Counted from the first letter of the stretch, positions 34,466-43,370 are shown. The stretch is DNA of 64,000 nucleotides from Actinosynnema sp042752395 (GCF_042752395.1 NZ_JBHYXZ010000024.1:1-64000), one strand, 5' to 3'. Made by a program: numbers and translations. Notes: generated from the sequence alone by a model not told the origin.

Positions 34466-34571
34466 GGCCGCACCTCCTCACCCCAGACCCTAGAGCCGTC
34501 CGGGCAAAAGATCGACTCGACTCCGCGAGGTTGCCGGCACGACGACGCGCCCGGCGTCATACGCTGCACCG

Positions 34572-36206
34572 GTGACTTCCCAGGTGCAGCTCGACGCCGG
34601 TGTGGTCACTCGTTGCCGGCGGCGGGTGCACCTCGAACACGATCCCACCATGCGCGACGTGCCGACACTGCCGCCGGACCCCACCGGTCAGCAGCGCAAG
34701 GCCGACGCCGAGGACCACCGGCGCGCGGTCGCCGCGGCGCTGGGCCGCGTCGTCGGGTCCGACCTGTTGGAGATCCCGCAGGACGTGCCCTCGGCCGACC
34801 GGGAGCGCGTGACCGCCGAGGCCATGCAGGCCGGCGTGCCGTTCATCTGGGGCGCCGCCCTGCCGCGCGACCCGCTGGGCGGGCGCCGCGGCGGCATCGA
34901 CCTGCTGGTGAAGGAGAAGACCGGGTACGTGCCGGTGCTCGTGGTCCGGCACAAGGTCAGCGACCCCGGCCACGGCGCGCGCACGTCGCCGCTGTCCCAC
35001 CCGCTGCCGGGCGGCGCGCGGGTGGACCCGCTGCGCAAGGTCCGGCCCCAGCCGCGCGACCAGCTCCGGCTGGCCCACGCGCAGCGGCAGCTGCAGGCGT
35101 CCGGCTTCGCCGCGCGCGGCCGCGCCACCGGCGGTGTCATCGGCATGGACGCCGACGTCGTCGTGTGGCACGACCTGGAGGCGCCGACGTGGCCCGCCGG
35201 GCGCACCGCGCTCGCCGAGTACGACAACCGCTTCTCCGACCGGCTCGCGGTGGCCACCGCCGCCGCCACCGGCGCCGACCCGTTGGCCCGCCCGTCCCGG
35301 ATCGTGGAGTGCCGCAGCTGCCCGTGGTGGCCGGTGTGCGAGGCCGACCTGAAGGCCGCCCGGGACGTCAGCCTGGTGGTGCGCGGCGAGGACGCCGTGG
35401 CGCTGCGCAAGGCCGGTGTGACCACGGTCGACGAGCTGGCCGCGCTGGACCCGGCCGAGCAGCTCGTCCCGCTGGTCGGCATGCTGCACTCGGACGCGGT
35501 CGTGCTGGCCCGCGCGTGGCTGCGCGACCTGACCGTGGTGCGCCGCGTGTCCCGCATGGAGGTGCCGCGCGCCGACGTCGAGGTCGACGTGGACATGGAG
35601 AGCTTCGGCGACCTCGGCGCGTACATGTGGGGCTGCTGGCTGTCCGGGCAGGACGTCGGCGAGGAGCCCGGCTACCGGGCGTTCGCCACGTGGGACCCGC
35701 TGCCGTGCGCGGACGAGGCCCGGTCGTTCGCCGAGTTTTGGGGCTGGCTCACCGGCATCCGGCTGCGGGCCCGGGCGCGCGGGCTGTCGTTCAAGGCGTA
35801 CTGCTACAACGAGTTGGCGGAGAACCGCTGGCTGCTCGGCTCGGCCGAGCGGTTCAAGGGGCAGCCCGGCATCCCGACCGTGGCGCAGGTGCGGGAGTTC
35901 ATCACGTCCGACTCGTGGGTGGACCTGTTCGGCATCGTGCAGGACCAGTTCCTGTGCGCCCACGGCAAGGGCCTGAAGACCATCGCGCCGGTCGCCGGGT
36001 TCCGCTGGCGGGACCCGGAGGCGGGCGGCGAGAACTCGATGCGCTGGTACCGCGACGCCGTGGGCATGGACGGCAGGCCGCCGGACCCCGCCCAGCGCCG
36101 CCGGCTGCTGGAGTACAACGAGGACGACGTCCGCGCCACCCACACCCTGCGGCTGTGGATGACGTCGGACGCCATGGACGACCTGCCGTTCGCCGGGGAC
36201 CTCTAG
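34572..36206 (+). CDS. TM0106-type RecB/Cas4-like nuclease with RNase H-like domain
   Basis: A 544-residue protein. The N-terminal half resembles RecB/Cas4 nucleases (GGIDLLVKEK, VPVLVVRHKVSD, QLRLAHAQRQLQ), ending with a Cys cluster CRSCPWWPVCEADL of the type that holds an iron-sulfur cluster. A helix-hairpin-helix-like segment (RKAGVTTVDELAALDPAEQL) follows. The C-terminal domain has the exonuclease-like pattern VDVDMES and ending YNEDDVRATHTL. Related mycobacterial proteins exist. No cas, adnAB or recombination genes lie near, so it acts alone or with distant partners. Confidence 0.85.
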   Translation: MTSQVQLDAGVVTRCRRRVHLEHDPTMRDVPTLPPDPTGQQRKADAEDHRRAVAAALGRVVGSDLLEIPQDVPSADRERVTAEAMQAGVPFIWGAALPRDPLGGRRGGIDLLVKEKTGYVPVLVVRHKVSDPGHGARTSPLSHPLPGGARVDPLRKVRPQPRDQLRLAHAQRQLQASGFAARGRATGGVIGMDADVVVWHDLEAPTWPAGRTALAEYDNRFSDRLAVATAAATGADPLARPSRIVECRSCPWWPVCEADLKAARDVSLVVRGEDAVALRKAGVTTVDELAALDPAEQLVPLVGMLHSDAVVLARAWLRDLTVVRRVSRMEVPRADVEVDVDMESFGDLGAYMWGCWLSGQDVGEEPGYRAFATWDPLPCADEARSFAEFWGWLTGIRLRARARGLSFKAYCYNELAENRWLLGSAERFKGQPGIPTVAQVREFITSDSWVDLFGIVQDQFLCAHGKGLKTIAPVAGFRWRDPEAGGENSMRWYRDAVGMDGRPPDPAQRRRLLEYNEDDVRATHTLRLWMTSDAMDDLPFAGDL

Positions 36207-36299
36207 CCCGGCCCGGCCGAGGGGCGCGACGGCGCGGGTCTGCCCCCACCGGCCGGGCACGGCCGTGGCCACCCTGGTCGAGGACTGCGACCGGTAGCG

Positions 36300-37052
36300 C
36301 TACCTGGGCTGCATCCGCAGCGCGCCGTCCATGCGGATGACCTCGCCGTTCAGGTAGTCGTGCTCCACGATCGACACGGCCAGCCGCGCGTACTCCTCCG
36401 GCTGCGCCAGCCGCTTCGGGAACGGCACGCCCGCCGCCAGGCCCGCCCGGAACTCCTCCGACACGGTCGCGAGCATCGGCGTGTCCACGATGCCCGGCGC
36501 GATCGTCATCACCCGCACCCCGACCGACGACAGGTCACGCGCCGCGGGCAGCGTCATCCCGACCACCGCGGCCTTCGACGCCGCGTAGGCCACCTGCCCG
36601 ATCTGCCCGTCGAACGCCGCGATCGACGCGGTGTTGATCACCACGCCGCGCTGGCCGTGCTCCAGCGGCTCGGTCTTGCCCATCGCGGCCGCGGCCAGCC
36701 GCAGCACGTTGAACGTGCCGACCAGGTTGACGTCGACGACCTTCCGGTACAGGTCGAGCGGGTGCGGGCCGGACTTGCCCACCGTCCGCGCCGACGGGCC
36801 GATGCCCGCGCAGTTCACCACGACCCGCAGCGGCGAGCCGGAGCCGGCGGCCGTGTCGACGGCGGCCTGGACGTCCTCCTCCGAGGTGACGTCCGCCGCC
36901 AGGTACGTGACGCCCTCCACGTCCGGGGCGTGGTCGGTCGAGAGGTCCAGCGCGAACACCGCCGCACCCCGTGCCGCCAGCGCACGCGCGGTCGCGAGGC
37001 CCAGACCGGACGCGCCGCCGGTGACGATCGCCGCGGTACCCGAGATCTCCAT
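36300..37052 (-). CDS. SDR, 3-hydroxyacyl-CoA dehydrogenase type II-like
   Basis: A 250-residue short-chain dehydrogenase. The cofactor motif is TGGASGLGLATA, the Ser in NTASIAAFDGQIG and the YxxxK in AYAASKAAV. MDGALRMQPR ends the protein, and the LEHGQRGVVINTAS segment is typical of HSD17B10-like 3-hydroxyacyl-CoA dehydrogenases that act in fatty acid or branched-chain amino acid oxidation. Starts 28 nt after the stop of the small peptide gene. Confidence 0.88.
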   Translation of the reverse strand: MEISGTAAIVTGGASGLGLATARALAARGAAVFALDLSTDHAPDVEGVTYLAADVTSEEDVQAAVDTAAGSGSPLRVVVNCAGIGPSARTVGKSGPHPLDLYRKVVDVNLVGTFNVLRLAAAAMGKTEPLEHGQRGVVINTASIAAFDGQIGQVAYAASKAAVVGMTLPAARDLSSVGVRVMTIAPGIVDTPMLATVSEEFRAGLAAGVPFPKRLAQPEEYARLAVSIVEHDYLNGEVIRMDGALRMQPR

Positions 37053-37079
37053 GCTTCCTCCTGTCCTGGGACCAGGAGG

Positions 37080-37190
37080 TTAACGGTCGTTCAGCCCCCG
37101 GCGCGCGGAGAAGTGGAGCAATGCGACCAACGGCACGGCCGCCAGCAGCGCCAGCCCCGCGAAGAGCAGCGAGATGAGGACGAGTTCCAT
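37080..37190 (-). CDS. Candidate 36-residue membrane peptide
   Basis: ATG at 37190 to TAA at 37080 encodes MELVLISLLFAGLALLAAVP followed by a second hydrophobic part and the basic end SARRGLNDR. It is a single membrane helix with a positive C-terminus. AAGG lies about 9 nt upstream. It precedes the SDR gene by 27 nt on the same strand, and third codon positions are GC-rich. Function unknown. Confidence 0.5.
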   Translation of the reverse strand: MELVLISLLFAGLALLAAVPLVALLHFSARRGLNDR

Positions 37191-37332
37191 ACCCACGACC
37201 TTGCCCTTGTCCAGGCGAAACCGCGTCCGCCGCGAGGGGTGTTTCCCCGTACCCCCAGGGGACTACCCACCTCACTCTCCGCATACGCCTGGTGTTTGAC
37301 CCACGGCCAACTTCGGCTGTCACCGTCGTGCC

Positions 37333-38631
37333 ATGTTCGTCCGGCGGATCGCGGTCGTGGGAACGGGTTACGTGGGCCTGACGACGGGGGCGTGCCTGGC
37401 CTCCCTCGGGCATCGGGTCGTGTGCGCCGACGTGGACGCGCTGAAGGTGGCCCGGCTGCGCGCCGGGCAGGTCGACATCCTGGAGCCCGGTCTCGCGGAC
37501 CTGGTCGTGGAGGGCCGGTCCGCAGGCCGGCTCGAGTTCGTGGAGGGCGCGCGGCACGCCGTCGCCGACGCCGAGGTGGTGTTCCTGTGCCTGCCGACGC
37601 CCATGGGCGCGGGCGGCGCGGCCGACCTCGCCGCCATCGAGGCGGTGGCCGCCGAGATCCGCGACGTGCTGCCCCGCGACGCGGTGGTGGTGTGCAAGTC
37701 CACCGTCCCGGTCGGCACGTCGACCAGGGTCGCGGCGCTGCTCGGGCGCGACGACGTGGCGGTGGTCTCGAACCCCGAGTTCCTGCGCGAGGGCAGCGCG
37801 GTCCGCGACTTCCTGCACCCCGACCGGATCGTGGTCGGCGCCGGCTCGCCGCGCGCCGCCGAACGCGTCGCCGCGCTGTTCACCCGGCTCGGCGCGCCCA
37901 CCGTGCTGATGGACGCGGCCAGCGCCGAGATGGTCAAGTACGCCGCCAACTGCTTCCTGGCCATGAAGCTGTCCTACGTCAACGCGGTCGCCGAGCTGTG
38001 CGAGCTGGTCGGCGCCGACGTCACCTCCGTCACCGAGGGCATGGGCCACGACAAGCGCATCGGCCAGTCGTTCCTCCAGCCCGGACCCGGCTGGGGCGGG
38101 TCGTGCCTGCCCAAGGACACGCACGCCATGGTCCGCATCGCCGACGCCGTCGGCGTGGACTTCTCGCTGGTCAGGGCCACCATCGAGACGAACGCGCGGC
38201 AGCAGCGGCGGGTCGTGGACAAGCTGCGGCGCGCCATCGGGCCGCTGGCGGGCGCCCGCGTGGGCGTGCTGGGGCTCGCGTTCAAGGCGGGCACCAACGA
38301 CCTGCGCGACTCGCCCGCCCTGGCGGTGGCCGAGCTGCTCGCGTTCGAGGGCGCGGAGCTGGTGGCCCACGACCCCGGGATCGACCGGCCGCTGGCGGGC
38401 ATGACCGTGGTGGACTCGCCGTACGCGGCGGTGCGCGACGCGGACGCGGTGGTGCTGCTGACCGAGTGGCCGGAGTTCCGCGCGCTCGACTGGGGCCTGG
38501 TGGCGTCCGCGATGGCCGGTTCGACGGTGCTGGACACCCGCAACCACCTCGACCCGGACGCGGTGGCGCGGGCCGGCCTCGTGCTCCACGGCCTGGGCCG
38601 CGACCTGCGCGTCCCGGACCAGGCGAGGTGA
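37333..38631 (+). CDS. ugd: UDP-glucose 6-dehydrogenase
   Basis: A 432-residue NAD+-dependent enzyme making UDP-glucuronate from UDP-glucose for polysaccharides. The Rossmann motif VVGTGYVGLTTGACLASLGH, the central KYAANCFLAMK helix and the catalytic Cys in GPGWGGSCLPKDT are all intact, as is the C-terminal LGLAFKAGTNDLRDSP. Length is normal. The ATG at 37333 has no clear ribosome site. It lies about 5 kb from the glycan locus, for which it could supply sugar. Confidence 0.95.
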   Translation: MFVRRIAVVGTGYVGLTTGACLASLGHRVVCADVDALKVARLRAGQVDILEPGLADLVVEGRSAGRLEFVEGARHAVADAEVVFLCLPTPMGAGGAADLAAIEAVAAEIRDVLPRDAVVVCKSTVPVGTSTRVAALLGRDDVAVVSNPEFLREGSAVRDFLHPDRIVVGAGSPRAAERVAALFTRLGAPTVLMDAASAEMVKYAANCFLAMKLSYVNAVAELCELVGADVTSVTEGMGHDKRIGQSFLQPGPGWGGSCLPKDTHAMVRIADAVGVDFSLVRATIETNARQQRRVVDKLRRAIGPLAGARVGVLGLAFKAGTNDLRDSPALAVAELLAFEGAELVAHDPGIDRPLAGMTVVDSPYAAVRDADAVVLLTEWPEFRALDWGLVASAMAGSTVLDTRNHLDPDAVARAGLVLHGLGRDLRVPDQAR

Positions 38632-38705
38632 GGTTCAGCGGATCTTCAGGAGACATCTCGTTAGCCGGGGTAACAAAACCGGGTCGCGGGACGTAGGTTG
38701 ACGGG

Positions 38706-40502
38706 GTGTTCACCACCCGACCTGAGCTGGCCGGCACGCACGGCATGGTGGCCTCCACGCACTGGCTCGCGTCCACCGCGGGCATGGCCGTCCTGGAGGA
38801 CGGCGGCAACGCCTTCGACGCCGCGGTCGCCGTCGGCTTCGTGCTGCAGGTGGTGGAGCCGCACCTCAACGGGCCCGGCGGCGAGGTCCCCGTGGTGTTC
38901 GCCGCGGCGGGCGAGACCGCGCCGCGCGTGCTGTGCGGCCAGGGCGTCGCGCCCGCCGGCGCCACCATCGGGCACTACCGCGGGCTCGGGCTCGACCTGG
39001 TGCCCGGCAGCGGGTTGCTGGCCGCCACCGTGCCGGGCGCGTGGGACGGCTGGCTGACGCTGCTGCGCGACTACGGCACCAAGTCGCTGCGCGACGTGCT
39101 CGGCTACGCGATCGGGTACGCGCGCGACGGGTTCCCGCTGCTGGAGCGGGTGTCGTTCACCATCTCGACGGTCGCCGACCTGTTCCGCGACCACTGGACG
39201 TCGTCGGCGGCGCTGTGGCTGCCGGGCGGCAAGCCGCCCGCCGCCGGGACGCGCTTCCGCAACCCCCGGCTCGCCGACACCTGGGAGTGGCTGCTGGCCG
39301 CCGGCGAGGCGGCGGGCGCCGACCGCGAGGCGCAGATCGACGCGGCGCGGCGGGCGTGGTCGCAGGGTTTCGTGGCGGCGCAGGTGGACGAGTTCGCCCG
39401 GATCGCGCACCGCGACGACTCCGGCGCCGACCACGCCGGGGTGCTCACCGGCGAGGACATGGCGTCGTGGGAGGCGGGCTACGAGGACGCCGTGTCGGTG
39501 GACTTCGGGCCGTGGACCGTGGTGAAGCCCGGGGCGTGGACCCAGGGACCGGTGCTGCTGCAGCAGTTGCTGCTGCTGGAGGGCTTCGCCGACCGGCTCT
39601 CCTACGTGGACGGCGTGCCGACGGCGGAGACGGTGCACCTCGCGGTGGAGGCGGCGAAGCTCGCGTTCGCCGACCGGGAGGCGTGGTACGGCGACACCGG
39701 CGACGTGCCGCTCGACCTGCTCCTGTCCCGGGACTACGCGGACCGGCGGCGGCGACTCGTCGGCGACCACGCCTCGCTCGACCTGCGGCCCGGCTCGCCC
39801 GGCGCGGTCGCGGCCCGGCTGCCCGGCCACGTGCTGCGCGGCCCGCGCCTCGCCGGGCAGGAGGAGGACGGCGGCGCGCTCGGCGAACCCACGGTTTCCC
39901 GCACCGGCGCGGTCAAGGGCGACACGGTCCACGTCGACGTGGTGGACCGCTGGGGCAACATCGTGTCGGCCACCCCGTCCGGCGGCTGGCTCCAGTCCTC
40001 GCCGACGATCCCCTCGCTGGGGTTCTGCCTCGGCAGCCGGGCGCAGATGTTCTGGCTGGAACCGGACCTGCCGAACTCGCTGGCCCCGGGCAAGCGGCCC
40101 CGCATCACGCTGTCCCCGACGCTGGCGCTGCGCGACGGCCTGCCCGCGCTCGGGTTCGGCACGCCCGGCGGCGACCAGCAGGACCAGTGGCAGCTCGGGT
40201 TCTGGCTCGCGCACACCGCCGGCGGGATGAACCTCCAGGAGGCCATCGACTCGCCGATGTGGCACACCAACGCGTTCCCCAGCTCGTTCTACCCGCGGTC
40301 GTGGACGCCGGGCGAGGTCGTGGTCGAGTCCCGCCTCGGCCGGGCGGCGCTGGACGAGCTGCGCGACCGCGGTCACGCGGTGGTGGACGCGGGCCCGTGG
40401 GCGCTGGGCCGGATGTCCGCGGTGTCCCGGGACTCCCGCGACGGCCTGCTGCGCGCCGCCGCCAACGCGCGCGGGGCGCAGGGCTACGCGGTCGGCCGGT
40501 AG
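38706..40502 (+). CDS. ggt: Gamma-glutamyltransferase-like N-terminal nucleophile hydrolase
   Basis: A 598-residue protein of the gamma-glutamyltranspeptidase family. It should self-cleave before a Thr at GDTVHVDVVDRWGNIVSATP, giving two subunits. The large subunit has MVASTHWLASTAGMAVLEDG and the donor-site Arg/Asn motifs. PSGGWLQSSPTIPSLGF replaces the usual lid region and GTPGGDQQDQW follows. No signal peptide is seen at the GTG start, so it may be cytosolic. It starts 74 nt after ugd. Confidence 0.88.
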   Translation: MFTTRPELAGTHGMVASTHWLASTAGMAVLEDGGNAFDAAVAVGFVLQVVEPHLNGPGGEVPVVFAAAGETAPRVLCGQGVAPAGATIGHYRGLGLDLVPGSGLLAATVPGAWDGWLTLLRDYGTKSLRDVLGYAIGYARDGFPLLERVSFTISTVADLFRDHWTSSAALWLPGGKPPAAGTRFRNPRLADTWEWLLAAGEAAGADREAQIDAARRAWSQGFVAAQVDEFARIAHRDDSGADHAGVLTGEDMASWEAGYEDAVSVDFGPWTVVKPGAWTQGPVLLQQLLLLEGFADRLSYVDGVPTAETVHLAVEAAKLAFADREAWYGDTGDVPLDLLLSRDYADRRRRLVGDHASLDLRPGSPGAVAARLPGHVLRGPRLAGQEEDGGALGEPTVSRTGAVKGDTVHVDVVDRWGNIVSATPSGGWLQSSPTIPSLGFCLGSRAQMFWLEPDLPNSLAPGKRPRITLSPTLALRDGLPALGFGTPGGDQQDQWQLGFWLAHTAGGMNLQEAIDSPMWHTNAFPSSFYPRSWTPGEVVVESRLGRAALDELRDRGHAVVDAGPWALGRMSAVSRDSRDGLLRAAANARGAQGYAVGR

Positions 40503-40535
40503 CCGCCCGCCGGGCCGGGCCGTCGCCGCGAGGTT

Positions 40536-40577
40536 GGAACGGCCCCGGCCCGAGGGGGAGGGGGTCGGGACCGTTCC
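40536..40577. terminator. Hairpin between ggt and the small exported-protein gene
   Basis: 16-nt arms beginning GGAACGG and ending CCGTTCC, with one mismatch and one G-T pair. The convergent position fits a shared terminator. Confidence 0.5.
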
Positions 40578-40614
40578 GGCTTCTCGGTGAACCTCCCGGC
40601 GGACCGGGTCGGGG

Positions 40615-40884
40615 TCAGCCGCCGAGGAACTCGAGCCGCACGTCCAGCGGCGCGCCCGCGTCCTGGCCCGCGGCGACGGGGCCGAGGACGACCGGCCCGG
40701 CCGGGTCGGCGGTGTCCACCCGGACGATGTCGCCGACCGTGGCGACCCGGCCCACTTCGCCCTCGACGTCGGGCGTGGTGTGGGCGCCCACCTCGACCGC
40801 CTGCGCGGTGCCGCCGAGGCCGAGCAGGACGGCCGCGCCGCCGAGGGTGACCGCGGCTCCCGCGATGGTCTTCCTGAGGTTCAT
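40615..40884 (-). CDS. Small exported protein
   Basis: An 89-residue protein with a signal peptide (MNLRKTIAGAAVTLGGAAVL, cleavage after GTAQA) and an acidic beta-type mature part of about 58 residues without Cys. The ATG at 40884 has no strong ribosome site; a TTG at 40893 is in frame. Not recognised. Confidence 0.65.
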   Translation of the reverse strand: MNLRKTIAGAAVTLGGAAVLLGLGGTAQAVEVGAHTTPDVEGEVGRVATVGDIVRVDTADPAGPVVLGPVAAGQDAGAPLDVRLEFLGG

Positions 40885-40975
40885 GGGCGGCAAAGTGTCG
40901 CAACCGGGGGTTGCGGTTCAAGCCCGCTCATCCCCCGGAGTGGATTACTTCACCCCCTCAGGTGGGCTGTGGGGC

Positions 40976-41956
40976 GTGCCGTACGACGGTCGACGTACCG
41001 GCGCGAAGCGCCTGCGGACCGACGCCGACCGGCGTGGCCTCCCGTACCGTCGTGCCGTGGCGTGGTTGGCGTGGGTCTGGTTCGCGGCGACGTTCGCGCC
41101 GCTGGTCTGGCGCAAGCGCTTCCCCGTCGCCGTGATCGCGGTGACCGGGGTGTCCACCTGGCTGTACTACCTGACCGGCCACTGGGGTCCGCTCATCGTC
41201 GCGCCCGCCGTCGCCGTGCTGTCCCTGCGCCGCACCAGGGTCGTCGAGCAGCGGAGCCGCCAGGTGGAAGAGGAACGGCTGCGGATCGCGCGCGAGGTGC
41301 ACGACGTCGTCGCGCACAGCCTCGCCATGATCAACGTGCAGGCCGGCGTCGCCGCGCACGTCGCCGACCGCCGCCCCGAGGAGGCGGTCAAGGCGCTGCG
41401 GGCCATCAAGGAGGCGAGCGGTCGCGCGCTGGACGACCTGCGCGCCACCCTCGGCGTGCTGCGCACCGGCGAGGGCACGACGCCCGCGCCCAGCCTCGAC
41501 CGGCTGGACGAGCTGGTGCGGCCGGTGCCCGCAGCCCGGGTCGTCGGCACGCCGGGGCCGCTGCCCGCCCCCGTGGACGCCGCCGCGTACCGGGTGGTGC
41601 AGGAGGCGCTGACCAACGCGATGCGGTACGCGCCGGACGCGTCCGAGGTCGTCATCTCGTTCGAGCGCACCGAGGACGCGCTGGTCCTCACCGTGGCCGA
41701 CGACGGTGGCGGCGGCGACCGGCCGCCCCAGGGCGCGGGCTCCGGCATCCGCGGCATGCGGGAACGGGTGGAGGCGCTCGGTGGCACGCTGGACGCGGGG
41801 CCGTCGACCCGGGGCTTCACCGTCAGGGCGGTCCTACCGTGGGAGGTTCGTGGTGATCAGGGTGGTGCTGGCCGACGACCAGGCGCTGGTGCGCGCGGGT
41901 TTCCGCCTGCTGCTCGACACCGAGGACGGGTTCGAGGTCGTGGGCGAGGCCGGTGA
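40976..41956 (+). CDS. Two-component sensor histidine kinase (HisKA_3), abnormal 3' end
   Basis: A NarL-type sensor kinase. A short membrane part of two or three helices (WVWFAATFAPLVW; VIAVTGVSTWLYYL) precedes the dimerisation box EEERLRIAREVHDVVAHSLA with the phospho-His, then the ATPase N-box VQEALTNAMRYA and the G-box GGGGDRPPQGAGSGIRGM. The start is unclear: GTG 40976 or 41057, both without good ribosome sites. The usual multi-helix sensor seems shortened. Normal sequence ends at RAVLPWEV (about 41848); the frame then runs on for about 35 unlikely residues over the regulator gene. A TGA in another frame sits exactly where a GTGA junction is expected, suggesting a one-base shift. Confidence 0.8.
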   Translation: MPYDGRRTGAKRLRTDADRRGLPYRRAVAWLAWVWFAATFAPLVWRKRFPVAVIAVTGVSTWLYYLTGHWGPLIVAPAVAVLSLRRTRVVEQRSRQVEEERLRIAREVHDVVAHSLAMINVQAGVAAHVADRRPEEAVKALRAIKEASGRALDDLRATLGVLRTGEGTTPAPSLDRLDELVRPVPAARVVGTPGPLPAPVDAAAYRVVQEALTNAMRYAPDASEVVISFERTEDALVLTVADDGGGGDRPPQGAGSGIRGMRERVEALGGTLDAGPSTRGFTVRAVLPWEVRGDQGGAGRRPGAGARGFPPAARHRGRVRGRGRGR

Positions 41957-42512
41957 CGGCGAGGAGGCCGTCCGGCGGGCGCACGAGCACCGGCCGGACG
42001 TCGTGGTGATGGACATCCGGATGCCCGGCGTCGACGGCCTGGCCGCCACCCGGCGGATCTGCGCCGAGCTGCCGGACGTGAAGGTCCTGGTGCTGACGAC
42101 CTTCAACGTGGACGAGTACGTGTTCGAGGCGCTGCGCGCCGGCGCCTCGGGCTTCCTGCTGAAGGACACCGACCCGGTGGAGCTGCTGCACGCCCTCAAG
42201 GTCGTCGCGGAGGGTGAGGCGCTCCTCGCACCGAGTGTCACCCGGAAGGTGATCGAGGAGTTCGCGAGTCGTCCGGAGCACCGGCGTCCCGACCCCCGGG
42301 CGCTGCGCGAGCTGACCGCGCGGGAGCGGGAGGTGCTGGCGCTCGTGGCCGCCGGCCTGTCCAACGACGAGATCGCCGCGCACCTGGTGATCAGTCCGGC
42401 CACCTCCCGGACCCACGTCAGCCGGGTGATGACCAAACTGGGCGCGCGGGACCGCGCGCAACTCGTCGTGCTCGCCTATGAATCAGGTTTGGTGTCCCCG
42501 CGCCGAGGGTGA
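41853..42512 (+). CDS. NarL/FixJ-family response regulator
   Basis: A 219-residue regulator. The receiver domain has acidic pair DDQ, phospho-Asp in VVVMDIRMPG, Thr in VLVLTTF and Lys in LLKDTDP. The C-terminal LuxR-type helix-turn-helix reads LTAREREVLALVAAGLSNDE, then ATSRTHVSRVMTKLGARDR. GTG 41853 is preferred to the adjacent GTG 41850 because GGAGG then has a normal distance and the GTGA junction is retained. Its partner is the upstream kinase. Confidence 0.94.
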   Translation: MIRVVLADDQALVRAGFRLLLDTEDGFEVVGEAGDGEEAVRRAHEHRPDVVVMDIRMPGVDGLAATRRICAELPDVKVLVLTTFNVDEYVFEALRAGASGFLLKDTDPVELLHALKVVAEGEALLAPSVTRKVIEEFASRPEHRRPDPRALRELTAREREVLALVAAGLSNDEIAAHLVISPATSRTHVSRVMTKLGARDRAQLVVLAYESGLVSPRRG

Positions 42513-42611
42513 ATATTCATTGTTGGCGCGCGGTCCGAGGCTCCCCGGACGGGTCCCGCGAAAGTTCTGCGAAAAACAACAAATATCACTGACAGTGACG
42601 AAAACGCCGAA

Positions 42612-42638
42612 ACCCGCCGCATTGTGTGTGCGGCGGGT
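42612..42638. terminator. Terminator for the 124-residue hypothetical gene
   Basis: Perfect 10-bp stem ACCCGCCGCA / TGCGGCGGGT with a 7-nt loop, 18 nt beyond the minus-strand stop at 42656. The flank towards 42580 is A-rich on the plus strand (T-rich for this transcript). Confidence 0.7.
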
Positions 42639-42655
42639 GACGTGAACGAAGGGGG

Positions 42656-43030
42656 CTAGGCGATAGCGCCCGGCGGCAGCTTCAGCTTGAACGGCAGCGT
42701 GGTCACGACCGCGAGGTCCGACGCCGTCTTCTTCATCAGCGTCGGCGCGTTGCGCGAGCCGGGCTCCGGCAGGTCCAGGAGCCGGTCCACGGCCTCGACC
42801 AGCGGTCCCTCGTAAATCCACACGGCCTGGGCGGCGCGCCGGCTGTCCCGCACGGCCGGCAGCCGGCCCGCGCGGGCCTCGGTCTCCGACCAGAACAAGA
42901 TCGAGTCGATGAACCCTCTGCGCTGCTTGAACGCCATGATGCGGTCCAGCTGCCCGTCCTCGTCGCGGAGGTGCAGGAACTGGAAGCCGCTTTCGCGCAG
43001 CTCGATCACCTTGCTGAGTGCGAGATCCAT
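42656..43030 (-). CDS. Hypothetical protein, 124 residues
   Basis: Starts at ATG 43030 (MDLALSKVIELRESGFQFLH) with a modest GGTAGGTG upstream. The protein looks soluble and mixed alpha/beta: RDEDGQLDRIMAFKQRRGFI, a Trp/Glu region (SILFWSETEAR) and a hydrophobic C-terminus LPFKLKLPPGAIA. No family recognised. It is separated from its neighbours by its own terminator and is probably monocistronic. Confidence 0.75.
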   Translation of the reverse strand: MDLALSKVIELRESGFQFLHLRDEDGQLDRIMAFKQRRGFIDSILFWSETEARAGRLPAVRDSRRAAQAVWIYEGPLVEAVDRLLDLPEPGSRNAPTLMKKTASDLAVVTTLPFKLKLPPGAIA

Positions 43031-43123
43031 GACGCACCTACCTCTGTTCTGAGGTCCCCTAGCAGGCACAGGTCGTTCGACCCGGAAATGATCGTACGGC
43101 AAGCGGACAAGCCGCCATAGGGA

Positions 43124-43270
43124 CTAGGCCGGCGGGGCGGTCTCAATACGGGGTCGCCCACCTTCCGATTTCGATGCGGATCGCAGGACGCGAACGGTTC
43201 GCACTATAAAAGCGAGCCCGCCCGTGGTGACCAGGATCACAGTGGGCCACATACCGGTCCTCCGCCGCAT
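43124..43270 (-). CDS. Small membrane protein, 48 residues
   Basis: MRRRTGMWPTVILVTTGGLA followed by FIVRTVRVLRS forms one membrane helix with basic ends, then a polar tail. AGGAG lies 6 nt upstream of the ATG at 43270, a strong reason to accept this start although the frame is longer. Divergent from the AlgX-like gene. Function unknown. Confidence 0.7.
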   Translation of the reverse strand: MRRRTGMWPTVILVTTGGLAFIVRTVRVLRSASKSEGGRPRIETAPPA

Positions 43271-43370
43271 CGGCTCTCCTGTCACCCGGGTAGACGTCCG
43301 CCACAGGTGGCGGGTTGCCCGGCGGGCACCGTGCGAATCACCACCTTGCGGTGAACCGCGAACGGGTGAC

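Noticed and set aside
43271..43370. Riboswitch or structured leader before the AlgX-like gene
   Set aside because: Short GC-rich inverted repeats are present, but nothing matches a known riboswitch core.
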